The notes under the pieces: generated by a model
The model's input: only the letters and a program-made list of their open reading frames with translations
Told to the model about the DNA's origin: nothing
Database searches by the model: none
Assembly: GCF_900114645.1 (NCBI RefSeq)
Contig: NZ_FOTR01000002.1
Coordinates: 372,001-436,000, forward strand
Direction: 5' to 3'
Source of the DNA: Gracilibacillus orientalis
GTDB taxonomy: Bacteria; Bacillota; Bacilli; Bacillales; Amphibacillaceae
Length of the DNA: 64,000 nt
Shown here: piece by piece, positions 27,194 through 36,189 of the stretch
How the letters are laid out: each line of letters opens with the position of its first letter
Position numbering within the stretch: the first letter of the stretch is position 1
Position numbers and translations under genes: made by a program

Positions 27194-28392
27194 GTTGATT
27201 CCACCTCACCTTTCTCTTTCCCAAGCACTAATCCTGATAGTATCGAAACTCGAGAAACAATGCCTAACAGTTTTCCATCTTCCACAATAACAATTGGATA
27301 TTTTACATCAGCAGCAATACCAATTAAGTCATTTAACGGTGTATCTGGAGGAGTGGAATAAATATTATCGTTCATAAGCACTTCTTCCATTGGAATATTA
27401 TTCTGATAGGCTTTCACTGCATCATCAATCGTTATCAGACCTTTAAAGTTCTTTTCTTTATCGGTAACAAAGATACTGGAAATGCCTGCTTCCTCCATCT
27501 TTCTTACCGCAACACGTGGCCCGTCTTTGTACGATAATAATACTTCTGGTTTTTTCATCACATGGGACGCTTCTAAGACTTTGGAACGATCGACATCTTT
27601 GACAAAATTGGAGACATAATCATTAGCTGGATTTTCTAAAATCTCTTCTGATGTTCCTGTTTGCACAATTCTTCCATCCTTCATGATTGCAATACGATCC
27701 CCAAGCTTTAAAGCTTCATCTAAATCGTGAGTAATAAATAATACGGTTTTACCTAATTTATTTTGAATTTTTAAAAGTTCATCTTGCATTTCTTTTCGAA
27801 TAATCGGGTCTAACGCACTGAACGCTTCATCCATCAAAAGGATATCTGTATCATTGGCAAGTGCACGAGCAATTCCTACACGTTGTTGCATCCCACCACT
27901 TAATTGACTTGGATAGCTATCTTCATAGCCACTAAGACCAACATCTTTAATGGTATCTTGCGCTCTTTGCTCTCGTTCTTGTTTACTAATACCTTGGAGT
28001 TCTAATCCATAAGCTACATTGTTCAAGATTGTTTTATGAGGTAATAACCCAAATTTTTGGAAGACCATACCTAATTTCTTACGTCTTGTATCAATTAGCG
28101 TATTTTTATCCATTTTGGTAATGTCTTTTCCATCAATTAATACTTCTCCACCTGTAGGTTCAATCAACCGATTTACTAATCGTATTAATGTTGATTTACC
28201 ACTTCCAGAAAGGCCCATAATAACGAATATTTCTCCGGGTTTCACTGCAAATGATGCTTGGTTGACACCAACTGTCATTCCCGTTTTTTCAAGGATTTCA
28301 CTTTTTTGTTCGCCATCTTTTAAACGTTTCAGACCTTGCTGTGGATGAGAGCCAAAGATTTTCGTTACATTATTCACTTCAATCTTATTCAT
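27190..28392 (-). CDS. OpuAA-type ABC ATPase with CBS domains
   Basis: A 400-residue cytoplasmic ATPase. Walker A (GLSGSGKST), the signature LSGGMQQR, Walker B (DILLMDEAF) and the switch His are present. Residues about 270-390 form two CBS domains, which in OpuA sense ionic strength and switch transport on under salt stress. The ATG at 28392 is taken because AGGAGA is seven bases away; the one at 28398 is too close. It is the first transporter gene after the thioesterase. Confidence 0.92.
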   Translation of the reverse strand: MNKIEVNNVTKIFGSHPQQGLKRLKDGEQKSEILEKTGMTVGVNQASFAVKPGEIFVIMGLSGSGKSTLIRLVNRLIEPTGGEVLIDGKDITKMDKNTLIDTRRKKLGMVFQKFGLLPHKTILNNVAYGLELQGISKQEREQRAQDTIKDVGLSGYEDSYPSQLSGGMQQRVGIARALANDTDILLMDEAFSALDPIIRKEMQDELLKIQNKLGKTVLFITHDLDEALKLGDRIAIMKDGRIVQTGTSEEILENPANDYVSNFVKDVDRSKVLEASHVMKKPEVLLSYKDGPRVAVRKMEEAGISSIFVTDKEKNFKGLITIDDAVKAYQNNIPMEEVLMNDNIYSTPPDTPLNDLIGIAADVKYPIVIVEDGKLLGIVSRVSILSGLVLGKEKGEVEST

Positions 28393-28427
28393 CAACATTC
28401 TCCTATCCTTTTGCTATCCTTATCGTC

Positions 28428-28904
28428 TTACTTTTTTCGTTTAATACCGATCTTTCTTCCCATTTGTTTCGGTGCTTCCAGCTGTTTATGCTCATTCCAG
28501 ATTGCTTCTACTGTCGATGCAACCGAATCTGGAAAAGGGGCTGGTCGTTCTTGATCGGTATCTATGCCCATTAACATTTGTTCACTTGTTGCAAGCAGAT
28601 CGTCGTTTACATTTTTCATCAAGAAAATAACGTGTAGACGTTTGGCATCAATATCTAATAGTTGAACATTCACGGTTAGTTGTTCATCTTGATGCGCCTC
28701 TTGCAAATAACAAAGATGTGTTTCTAACGTAAAAATTGTATAACTATGCTGTTCACGACCATCTGCATTTAGTCCAATCGTATCCATAAATGCTTCGACA
28801 GCTAAACTAAATACTTTCGCATATGCTGCATCATTCATATGGCCGTTATAATCGACCCAATCATGATGCACATGATCTTGGTAATGAAGCGCTTGTTCTG
28901 TCAT
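28428..28904 (-). CDS. Hotdog-fold thioesterase, probable betainyl-CoA thioesterase
   Basis: A 158-residue 4HBT-type hotdog protein. The HHDWVDYNGHMNDAAYAKVF segment (13-32) holds the typical Asp and His/Asn active-site residues. In carnitine-degrading bacteria such a gene splits betainyl-CoA to glycine betaine and CoA. The assignment rests on its place between carnitine dehydrogenase and the quaternary-amine importer. GGAGG precedes the ATG at a rather long ten bases. Confidence 0.85.
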   Translation of the reverse strand: MTEQALHYQDHVHHDWVDYNGHMNDAAYAKVFSLAVEAFMDTIGLNADGREQHSYTIFTLETHLCYLQEAHQDEQLTVNVQLLDIDAKRLHVIFLMKNVNDDLLATSEQMLMGIDTDQERPAPFPDSVASTVEAIWNEHKQLEAPKQMGRKIGIKRKK

Positions 28905-28928
28905 TGTTTATAAACCTCCAGATAGTGA

Positions 28929-29870
28929 TTAAATTTTTGAATGAGGCCAATAATCTTCTACTAAATCTAATAGTTTTACTAAAAATTCATTTCGTTTATC
29001 TTCTAATTCAGCAATCGGAACATCACCTGCATGGCTTTCACAGCCATCAATGACTTTTTCTTTTAAATCCTCTGTTAGTTCAGGTGCTTCTAATTTGGTC
29101 CATGGCTTTTTAAGTGCTGGTCCAAATTGTTCTAGCATATGGCGCATTCCTTGATCTCCACCTGCTAAATGGAACGTTAGGAATGGTCCCATTTGTGCCC
29201 AACGAAGCCCTGCACCATAAATAATTGCTGCATCAACTTCTTCAGTCGTAACAATATCATCATTAACAAGGTGTAGTGCTTCACGCCATAATGCTTCCAT
29301 TAAACGATCAGCTACATGACCTTCAATTTCTTTCTTAATCACTAATGGTTTCATTTGAATAGATTGATAGAATGCTTTTGCTTTTTCCATCTCTGTAGCA
29401 TCTGTTGCTTCCCCGCCAACAAGCTCAACAAGCGGCAAAATATAAACTGGGTTAAATGGGTGAGCAACAATCACACGTCCAGGGTGTTGTAAGCCTTCTT
29501 GTAATGTTGTTGCCATAATGCCAGATGTACTTGATCCAATAATTGCCTCTGGCTTCGCGTATTGATCAATACTAGTTAAAACATCTTTCTTAATATCTTC
29601 ACGTTCTGGAACATTTTCTTGGATAAATCCAGCAGACTGAACAGCTTCTTCTATCGTTGAGACGAATGTTAAACGATCTTGAGACGCCCCTTCTGCCATG
29701 CCAAGCTTTTCTAAAGCGGGCCACACTTGCCCTACGACATTACGTGTTCGTTCTTCTGCTCCTTCTGCAGGATCAAATGCAATAACATCCAACCCTTGAG
29801 CTAAAAACCTTCCTATCCAACCATTCCCTATTACACCTGTGCCAATCACAGCGACTGTATTTTTACTCAT
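28929..29870 (-). CDS. lcdH: L-carnitine 3-dehydrogenase
   Basis: A 313-residue NAD-dependent enzyme of the 3-hydroxyacyl-CoA dehydrogenase family that oxidises L-carnitine to 3-dehydrocarnitine. The N-terminal GTGVIGNGW motif binds NAD, and the SSTSGI and AHPFNPVYILPLVEL segments carry the catalytic Ser/His region. Its start overlaps the stop of the BKACE gene (ATGA). The neighbours, BKACE and a thioesterase, supply the next two steps, which separates it from general hydroxybutyryl-CoA dehydrogenases. Confidence 0.9.
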   Translation of the reverse strand: MSKNTVAVIGTGVIGNGWIGRFLAQGLDVIAFDPAEGAEERTRNVVGQVWPALEKLGMAEGASQDRLTFVSTIEEAVQSAGFIQENVPEREDIKKDVLTSIDQYAKPEAIIGSSTSGIMATTLQEGLQHPGRVIVAHPFNPVYILPLVELVGGEATDATEMEKAKAFYQSIQMKPLVIKKEIEGHVADRLMEALWREALHLVNDDIVTTEEVDAAIIYGAGLRWAQMGPFLTFHLAGGDQGMRHMLEQFGPALKKPWTKLEAPELTEDLKEKVIDGCESHAGDVPIAELEDKRNEFLVKLLDLVEDYWPHSKI

Positions 29871-30763
29871 GCTTTCTCTCCTCCATAAGGATTTAGTAAT
29901 CCAAATTGTTGTCTTGCTTCTTGTGGTGTCATTACCTCTGTATCATTGCTATTTAGCATGGTTACTGCTTTATCAACGAGTTGATCATTACGAGCAAGTA
30001 CACCTTTGGATAGATAAATGTTATCTTCCAAACCAACACGCACATTGCCACCTAACTGTGCAGCCTGTGCAAGAATTGGTAATTGCATACGTCCAATACC
30101 AAATGCCGACCAATTGGCATTTTCAGGAAGGCGATCTCTCATATAAAGCATTGTCTCTGCATCTGCGTCCATCCCCCATGGAATTCCCATGCAAAATTGG
30201 AACATTGGGTCGCCATCAATTAATCCTTCATTCACTAGTTGTTTCGCAAAACGAAGATGTCCGGTATCGAAACATTCTAATTCAGGTTTCACTCCACTTT
30301 GTTGAATCAGTTTTGCTTGTTCTCTTAGCCAATCAGTTGGGCTCATGTAAATCATATCTCCGAAGTTTACCGAACCACAATCTAATGTACACATTTCTGG
30401 AAGTAATTCGCCTACTGGCTGATGTCTTTCTGACGGTGTTTGAATATCCGTTCCATTTCCACCAGCTGCTGGCGTGTCTAAACTAGGGATGAAGTCACCG
30501 CCACCTCCAGAAGTAATATTGATAATAACGTCTGTTTCTGATTCACGAATGCGATCAACAATTTCACGGTAATGATCGACATTGTGGCTAATTCCACTAG
30601 TTTTAGGATCACGAGCATGTACATGGGCAACAGTTGCACCAGCTTTTGCTGATTCGATCGCTGCTTCCGCAATTTCTTTAGGGGTTACCGGAACATGAGA
30701 GCTCTTTGCTGTTGTATCTCCTGCACCTGTTACTGCAGCTGTTAGTAATACTTTGTTCTTCAT
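29867..30763 (-). CDS. BKACE-family enzyme, 3-dehydrocarnitine:acetyl-CoA trimethylamine-acyl transferase (betainyl-CoA thiolase)
   Basis: A 298-residue TIM-barrel protein of the beta-keto acid cleavage enzyme family (DUF849). Zn ligands are visible in AHVHARD and the later AHLRFAKQ-like region, with a glycine-rich SGGGGDF loop. With 3-dehydrocarnitine and acetyl-CoA, such enzymes give betainyl-CoA and acetoacetate. It is the first gene of the operon, under a promoter with two TetR-type operators. The reaction is inferred from the adjoining carnitine dehydrogenase and thioesterase. Confidence 0.88.
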   Translation of the reverse strand: MKNKVLLTAAVTGAGDTTAKSSHVPVTPKEIAEAAIESAKAGATVAHVHARDPKTSGISHNVDHYREIVDRIRESETDVIINITSGGGGDFIPSLDTPAAGGNGTDIQTPSERHQPVGELLPEMCTLDCGSVNFGDMIYMSPTDWLREQAKLIQQSGVKPELECFDTGHLRFAKQLVNEGLIDGDPMFQFCMGIPWGMDADAETMLYMRDRLPENANWSAFGIGRMQLPILAQAAQLGGNVRVGLEDNIYLSKGVLARNDQLVDKAVTMLNSNDTEVMTPQEARQQFGLLNPYGGEKA

Positions 30764-30829
30764 GGGACAGCCTCACTTTCTTTGTTTAGATTACTTTTTA
30801 TATTTCATCAACTTTTTTATAATTTATAT

Positions 30830-30891
30830 ACCATCCGGACGGTTTTTTTATCACAGTTAGAAACTATACCATCTGGACGGTTTATTTTCAA
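30830..30891 (-). promoter_or_regulatory. Carnitine operon promoter with two TetR-type operators
   Basis: TTGAAA (30891-30886), a 17-bp spacer and TATAGT (30868-30863) form the promoter. One operator, ACCATCTGGACGGT on the plus strand (30868-30881), lies in the spacer and reaches the -10 box; the second, ACCATCCGGACGGT (30830-30843), lies just downstream. Both are near-palindromes of the form ACCrTCCGGAyGGT. Confidence 0.8.
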
Positions 30892-31004
30892 CCCAGAATG
30901 ACTCTAGAAAGGGATTTCATACAGGATTTCGGAGATAAAAAGGGAGTGATCATGACTGTCATATCAGTGTTTTCAGCATTTTCGACAAAAAAGTGCAAAA
31001 AAAT

Positions 31005-31034
31005 AAAACACCAGCTTGATAAACTGGTGTTTTT
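31005..31034 (-). terminator. Terminator of the TetR-type regulator gene
   Basis: AAACACCAG (31006-31014) / CTGGTGTTT (31024-31032) with U-rich flanks on both strands, immediately after the regulator stop. Confidence 0.8.
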
Positions 31035-31036
31035 AC

Positions 31037-31579
31037 TTAATCTTCTTCATTTGCCCAATCTTTGAGCTTTTTATAGACAGCTTCTTTCTTTCCGGATTCA
31101 ATATGATATATGTCGAATAATTCGGATAACCAAATCCCATCAGTAGCCAAACGAATGATGGTCGCTTTAATTGGATCTATTCCGTCATGTTCTATTTCAT
31201 TCTGCCACTCCGTATATAGTTCACGAATAGGGTCCAATGAATTGGAACTAACTGCTTTTGCCGCCAGTAATCCATAATGCATATCCTTATTTTGATAAGC
31301 TTGATTAAAAGTTACATCAACATAGGCACGAACCCATTTCCCTTTGTCTACAGGATCTTCCTCTGCATTATTAGCTATTTTCTTTCTATAGTCGCTCGCT
31401 AAGTGTTCTACCATTCCTTGTACGAGTGCTTCTTTAGATGGGTAATGGTAAAGCAAACCACCTTTACTAATACCTGCTTCCTTCGCTGTAGCTTCGAGCG
31501 TTAAGTTAAATATACCTTGTTCACCAACGACTTTCGATGCAGCATGAAGGATTTCTACTTTTCTAGAATTTCTGCCCAT
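31037..31579 (-). CDS. TetR-family regulator of the carnitine operon
   Basis: A 180-residue repressor. The N-terminal helix-turn-helix (ATAKEAGISKGGLLYHYPSKEAL, about 28-50) is typical TetR, followed by a variable ligand domain. The same operator motif occurs once in its own promoter and twice before the carnitine operon, so it likely represses both and is released by carnitine or a breakdown product. AGAGGAG precedes the ATG. The effector is an inference. Confidence 0.9.
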   Translation of the reverse strand: MGRNSRKVEILHAASKVVGEQGIFNLTLEATAKEAGISKGGLLYHYPSKEALVQGMVEHLASDYRKKIANNAEEDPVDKGKWVRAYVDVTFNQAYQNKDMHYGLLAAKAVSSNSLDPIRELYTEWQNEIEHDGIDPIKATIIRLATDGIWLSELFDIYHIESGKKEAVYKKLKDWANEED

Positions 31580-31612
31580 TCGAGATCTCCTCTTTTTTAT
31601 TTTATGATATTT

Positions 31613-31642
31613 ACTATACTATCCGGACGGTATACTTTTCAA
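31613..31642 (-). promoter_or_regulatory. Promoter and autoregulatory operator of the TetR gene
   Basis: TTGAAA (31642-31637), an 18-bp spacer and TATAGT (31618-31613), with the operator ACTATCCGGACGGT (31618-31631) inside. Layout copies that of the carnitine operon promoter. Confidence 0.75.
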
Positions 31643-31767
31643 TCATTTTTTGAAAGGATTTTTTTGAAAGGTTGATTTTTGGTTTGATAGTAGCAATGAA
31701 ACAGGCTTTGCTCCCCCTTTTCTATTCTCTCTGGGACAAAGAGCGTACATAGTTAATTTTAACAAAA

Positions 31768-31852
31768 GAAATATACCTAAATAACCCGCAGCGACTACTA
31801 CGGGTTATGGATAAGCGGTTCCCCAGAGGGATCGGCATCATCGCGATATACA
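31768..31852 (-). repeat. Copy A of a structured ~85-bp repeat
   Basis: Aligns over its whole length, with roughly three quarters identity, to 47190-47273. It includes the hairpin TAACCCG...CGGGTTA and the shared GATAAGCGGTTCC / GATCAGCGGTTCC segment. Read on the minus strand it follows the rhamnosidase gene and may end its transcript. Confidence 0.65.
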
Positions 31853-31863
31853 AAGATAAATCT

Positions 31864-33438
31864 CTATAATCGATATTTTCTTATAAGGTAGGTTGGTGTA
31901 CAACTCCATGCATGGCAATAACTATTGATTAGATGGCTTCCATATGGCGAATAATTTTTGTCACTAAGATTATACAGTTCCCAGAATGTATCTGCACCAT
32001 CTTTAATCATACCTCCCCAATATTGTTTGATAACAGATACTGCTTTTTGTTTGTTTCCTACTTGTAGTAAAGCTTCTACTAAATGGTGGTACATATATGG
32101 AGTATTCATCACAATATTAGGTTTTTTCTCAAATAGTTTATCCATGATTTCGCGGTTCTTTTCTGAATCAAAGACTCCTGCAATGACCATCCATACTTGG
32201 CTTGCCCATGAAACTTGACGATTTGCTCCACTGACAAAAAACTCTAGCTCTTCATCCCATAAATGTTGGGTCGTTGCGTGTGTGACTGCTTGAATTTTTA
32301 GTTCTAAATTATGGACCTTGTCTTTATCTTCTAAAATTCTTGCAAGATGCTGAGCTTTTTTCATCGCATATATTAATACAGCTTGAGATGGTGCTTGTTT
32401 ATTTAAATCATCATTCCAATCAATAAACGACCACCAAGATTCATCATCTTTAACGATCCCCTTTTCATCTAACCTGGCAAGGGCTAGCTCAATTTGTTTA
32501 TGTGCCATTGGCCAAAGGTCTTCTAATGTTTCGTTATCCTTCGTAGCTTGATAATAATCATGTAAAGTAGTTGTAAAAAATAATGAGTAATCAAATAAAT
32601 AAGTGTCATCTGGAATAAGTTTAGGTTCTATAAACAAATTAGCAGCAATTTGACCTTTTTCATTTGGTAAAGCAGCAAACAAATATAAGCAACGTTTGAC
32701 CAAATCATTATTTTGAAATGTTTCGTAATTCGCTAAAGCTTGCAATCTCAGATCACCTAACCATAAACGACGATCTCGTTTCGGCCCATCCTCAAAAACA
32801 TCCTGCATACAATCTTGTAAAGTTTTAATACTAACCTCATCAATCTTCTCTATTTCTTTATCATCCGTACTAGTTAACGAAACAAGCTTACTAGAATCAG
32901 CCGAAGTTACTGTATTACAAATTACATTTTTAAATGAAACATTATATTTAGGAGAAGTATCAAGAATTTCGACCTTGACATACCGAAAACTATACCTTCT
33001 CGGCAAATCCACCCTGCTAGGCAATATATCAACATGAAACGTTTCTTCTTGTAGCCATGAACTGCTAATCCAGCCATCATATTCCGAAAACGGCTCGGAA
33101 ACTTCAATCGGCATTTCTCCTAATGTTAAACGCATATGTAGCGGTGCATCAGGTGGACTGCCAACCGGTTCAATGTCTAAAGAAAGATAACCTACATGAT
33201 GAGTACCAAAATCAAGGATAAATGACTCACCTTTCTCAAAGCTTTTTGACTTTAATTCTTCAGCTTTTTCATGAAACACACTTTTCCACCCATGAATAGA
33301 AGCATTATCCCGAACTGTTTCTATACTGGAAATAGGGTGACTTAATTTTTTATTTAGTTCGGGCTTTAAAGCTTTTGCCTTATGTTTGAAAAATTCATTT
33401 TCTATCACAAGTCTATTTTCTGCTTTTTGTATATTCAT
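31864..33438 (-). CDS. GH78-like alpha-L-rhamnosidase, short form
   Basis: A 524-residue cytoplasmic protein with a beta-sandwich start and an (alpha/alpha)6 barrel. The segment EDGPKRDRRLWLGDL matches the GxKRDRxxWxGD variant of the GH78 active site rather than the CPQRDERxGWTGD form of its neighbour. It overlaps the larger GH78 gene by four bases, so both are made together and probably act on the same imported rhamnogalacturonan oligosaccharides. AGGAG precedes the ATG. Substrate linkage is unknown. Confidence 0.8.
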   Translation of the reverse strand: MNIQKAENRLVIENEFFKHKAKALKPELNKKLSHPISSIETVRDNASIHGWKSVFHEKAEELKSKSFEKGESFILDFGTHHVGYLSLDIEPVGSPPDAPLHMRLTLGEMPIEVSEPFSEYDGWISSSWLQEETFHVDILPSRVDLPRRYSFRYVKVEILDTSPKYNVSFKNVICNTVTSADSSKLVSLTSTDDKEIEKIDEVSIKTLQDCMQDVFEDGPKRDRRLWLGDLRLQALANYETFQNNDLVKRCLYLFAALPNEKGQIAANLFIEPKLIPDDTYLFDYSLFFTTTLHDYYQATKDNETLEDLWPMAHKQIELALARLDEKGIVKDDESWWSFIDWNDDLNKQAPSQAVLIYAMKKAQHLARILEDKDKVHNLELKIQAVTHATTQHLWDEELEFFVSGANRQVSWASQVWMVIAGVFDSEKNREIMDKLFEKKPNIVMNTPYMYHHLVEALLQVGNKQKAVSVIKQYWGGMIKDGADTFWELYNLSDKNYSPYGSHLINSYCHAWSCTPTYLIRKYRL

Positions 33439-36110
33439 ACTTTCACTCCTACAGAAAAAGAATAAGTGCCAGATCCTATTTCTAGAAATGTACGGTCATT
33501 TTCATGTGTATACCCAACAACACCTTCTATCTCTGAAAGTTGCTTCTGTTGTTCACTAATTTGAGCAGGTGACACTCCATGCAAAATGACAGTAGCAGAC
33601 GTATTGACTGGAATACTCAGATGATATTCAAATGTTGCTTGGTTATCATTCCATGCAGAAGTGATCTTACCATACATCGAATCCACACTAGCAGTTACCC
33701 ATTCCATTTCAGCGCCTGGACGTGGCTCCAATATAATATGTTTATAACCAGGTTGATTGATAGCGGAGTCAATCCCTCCTAAAGCTTTATATAACCATTC
33801 TCCAATTGAACCATAAGCATAATGGTTAAACGAATTCATATCATCACTCCAGAACGAACCATCCTCTTTAATACTATCCCAATGTTCCCAAACAGTCGTT
33901 GCACCTTTCGTTACTTGGTAAAGCCATGAGGGATAATCTGTCTGTAGTAATAATTTGCAAGCAATATCGTGATAACCATATTCACTTAAAACAATATTTA
34001 AATATGGTGCTCCAATGAACCCAGTCGTTAAGTGATAATTCTCTTTTTCTATTAATTTAGCCAAATCAGTAGCAATTTGTTTGCTCTTTTGTTCATCTGC
34101 AAGTTCAAACATTAATGTTAAAACATGAGCAGTTTGTGTTTGGACCGTTAATTTCCCTGTAGCATCTAAAAATAATTGTTGATACGTTTTTTTTATTTTT
34201 TTAAGTAAAAGCTGATATGCTCTCATATCTTCCTCATTATTTAGAACTTCTGCAGTTTTCATCAATAACTCAGTAGAATAAGCAAAGTACGCGGTCGCAA
34301 TTAATGTTTTATCAGTTGCTCCTGTATATGTGTCAGGTTCAGAATCTAACCCTAACCAATCTCCCAATTGAAAACCAGTATCCCATAATGCTTCCTTTGT
34401 TCCTTGATTGCGAAGATATTCTACCCATTTTTTCATACTTTCATATTGCTCTTCCAAAATTCGTTTATCACCGTAACAGACATACATCGACCATGGAATA
34501 ATGACAGAAGCATCTCCCCATGCTGCTACAGAATGCGTCACACCACCTAAATTCCCACTCGTTTTTTGAATAATATTTGGTATGACATAAGGTACCCCAC
34601 CATTATCTAATTGATCTGCTTCTAAGTCTTTTAGCCATTTTGTGAAAAATGGTGCAACATTCTTTAAATATGCTGCTGTTCTAAAGAACATCTGTGCATC
34701 ACCTGTCCACCCAAGCCTCTCATCGCGTTGTGGACAGTCGGTTGGAACATCTAGAAAATTACCCTTTAACCCCCAGTTAATATTATGATGTAATTGATTA
34801 ACTAAAGGATTGGAGCATTCGAATTCACCTGTCGACTCCATGTCTGAATGTAACACTACACCTGTAAAATCTTCTAGTACAACCTCATTCAATAAGCCTG
34901 ATAATTTTACATAGCGAAAGCCTTGAAAAGTGAAATGAGGTTCAAAATATTCTCCTAAAGGATCACCTTTTAGTATGTAAGTAGTTTTTTGTGTAGCTTT
35001 TCTTAAATTACCTACATAGAAATTGCCATCTTTATCTAATATTTCCGCATGTTCTAATGACACTTCTTGACCTTTATTACCATTCACACGAAAATGCATC
35101 CAGCCAACCATATTTTGTCCCATATCCAAGACAGTGTCACCTTCTGGGGTATGAATGATTTTTTCTGGTTTTATATATTCTATTTTTCTGACTGCTTCAT
35201 TTTGCTGATAGGTGATGTTTTCCTTGGGGTAATCCACTCGCTCTGTTTCTTTCCATTGTTGATCATCAAACCCCTTCTTCGACCAACCTGCTAATTCTGC
35301 ACGTGCGTCATATACTTCACCAAAGTATATTTCAGACATCTTGATTGGTCCCTTCGATGCTTTCCAGCTATGATCAGTTACAATAATTTCTGTCTCATTA
35401 TTTTCGTATGTTACATGTATTTCAGCAATGCCTGCTTTTCGGTCTCCATAAATATTCGTTCTACCTTCAAAACCAAAATACCCTTTATACCAACCGTTAC
35501 CTAAAATCATTCCAACTGCATTTTCACCTTTTGTTACTAACTCTGTGATATCGTATGTTTGGTATTGAACTCGCTCTTGATAACTAGTCCAACCAGGAGT
35601 GAAGTAACTGTCCCCCACACGATCACCATTAACATGAAGCTCGTATATTCCTAACGAGCTCGCATAAGCTCTTGCAGATTTGACATTCTTTGATAAGTGA
35701 AATGGTTTTCTTATATAGTCACAAGCTTCTGATTCACTCTCGTTAGAAGCAGTTATCCAGTCCGCACTCCAATTGTTTGAATGTAACATTCCTGTTTCCC
35801 AAGTTGCGACCTCTGACCAATCAGATACATTCTCAAAGTTATCCCATACTTTGACCCGATAGAAATACGTTGTAAAAGGTTCTATCTTAACTTGATTCAA
35901 TTGAATATGCACACTTTGGTCAGATACAACTTTATGTGAGTCCCATAATAGATTACTAAATTGTCCATTTAGTGCTACTTGAATTTGATACGCCATTTGC
36001 TTTGCAGCTCTATGTGTCGATGATAATCTCCAATTAATTCTTGGTTTTTCCACATCTAAACCCAAAGGATTATTTAAATACTCGCATCTTAAAGAATGTA
36101 CCTGTATCAT
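33435..36110 (-). CDS. GH78 alpha-L-rhamnosidase
   Basis: An 891-residue RhaB-type enzyme that releases L-rhamnose. It has the usual N-terminal beta-sandwich domains, the catalytic (alpha/alpha)6 barrel with DCPQRDERLGWTGDAQ (acid and binding residues, about 440-455) and ATTVWEHWDSI (base Glu, about 733), and a C-terminal beta domain. No signal peptide, so it is intracellular. AGGAG precedes the ATG. It lies downstream of the ABC importer genes, from which it should receive oligosaccharides. Confidence 0.92.
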   Translation of the reverse strand: MIQVHSLRCEYLNNPLGLDVEKPRINWRLSSTHRAAKQMAYQIQVALNGQFSNLLWDSHKVVSDQSVHIQLNQVKIEPFTTYFYRVKVWDNFENVSDWSEVATWETGMLHSNNWSADWITASNESESEACDYIRKPFHLSKNVKSARAYASSLGIYELHVNGDRVGDSYFTPGWTSYQERVQYQTYDITELVTKGENAVGMILGNGWYKGYFGFEGRTNIYGDRKAGIAEIHVTYENNETEIIVTDHSWKASKGPIKMSEIYFGEVYDARAELAGWSKKGFDDQQWKETERVDYPKENITYQQNEAVRKIEYIKPEKIIHTPEGDTVLDMGQNMVGWMHFRVNGNKGQEVSLEHAEILDKDGNFYVGNLRKATQKTTYILKGDPLGEYFEPHFTFQGFRYVKLSGLLNEVVLEDFTGVVLHSDMESTGEFECSNPLVNQLHHNINWGLKGNFLDVPTDCPQRDERLGWTGDAQMFFRTAAYLKNVAPFFTKWLKDLEADQLDNGGVPYVIPNIIQKTSGNLGGVTHSVAAWGDASVIIPWSMYVCYGDKRILEEQYESMKKWVEYLRNQGTKEALWDTGFQLGDWLGLDSEPDTYTGATDKTLIATAYFAYSTELLMKTAEVLNNEEDMRAYQLLLKKIKKTYQQLFLDATGKLTVQTQTAHVLTLMFELADEQKSKQIATDLAKLIEKENYHLTTGFIGAPYLNIVLSEYGYHDIACKLLLQTDYPSWLYQVTKGATTVWEHWDSIKEDGSFWSDDMNSFNHYAYGSIGEWLYKALGGIDSAINQPGYKHIILEPRPGAEMEWVTASVDSMYGKITSAWNDNQATFEYHLSIPVNTSATVILHGVSPAQISEQQKQLSEIEGVVGYTHENDRTFLEIGSGTYSFSVGVKV

Positions 36111-36189
36111 TATGTCACTCCTATTTCGATTTAAAGATTATATTTTCGTTTTACATTAATAATTACACTGTAGCAATTCTGCTATTTTC

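Noticed and set aside
29839-30486. 215-codon frame on the plus strand across the carnitine genes
   Set aside because: It is antisense to conserved enzyme domains, has no ribosome binding site, and its composition is that of reverse-strand codons.
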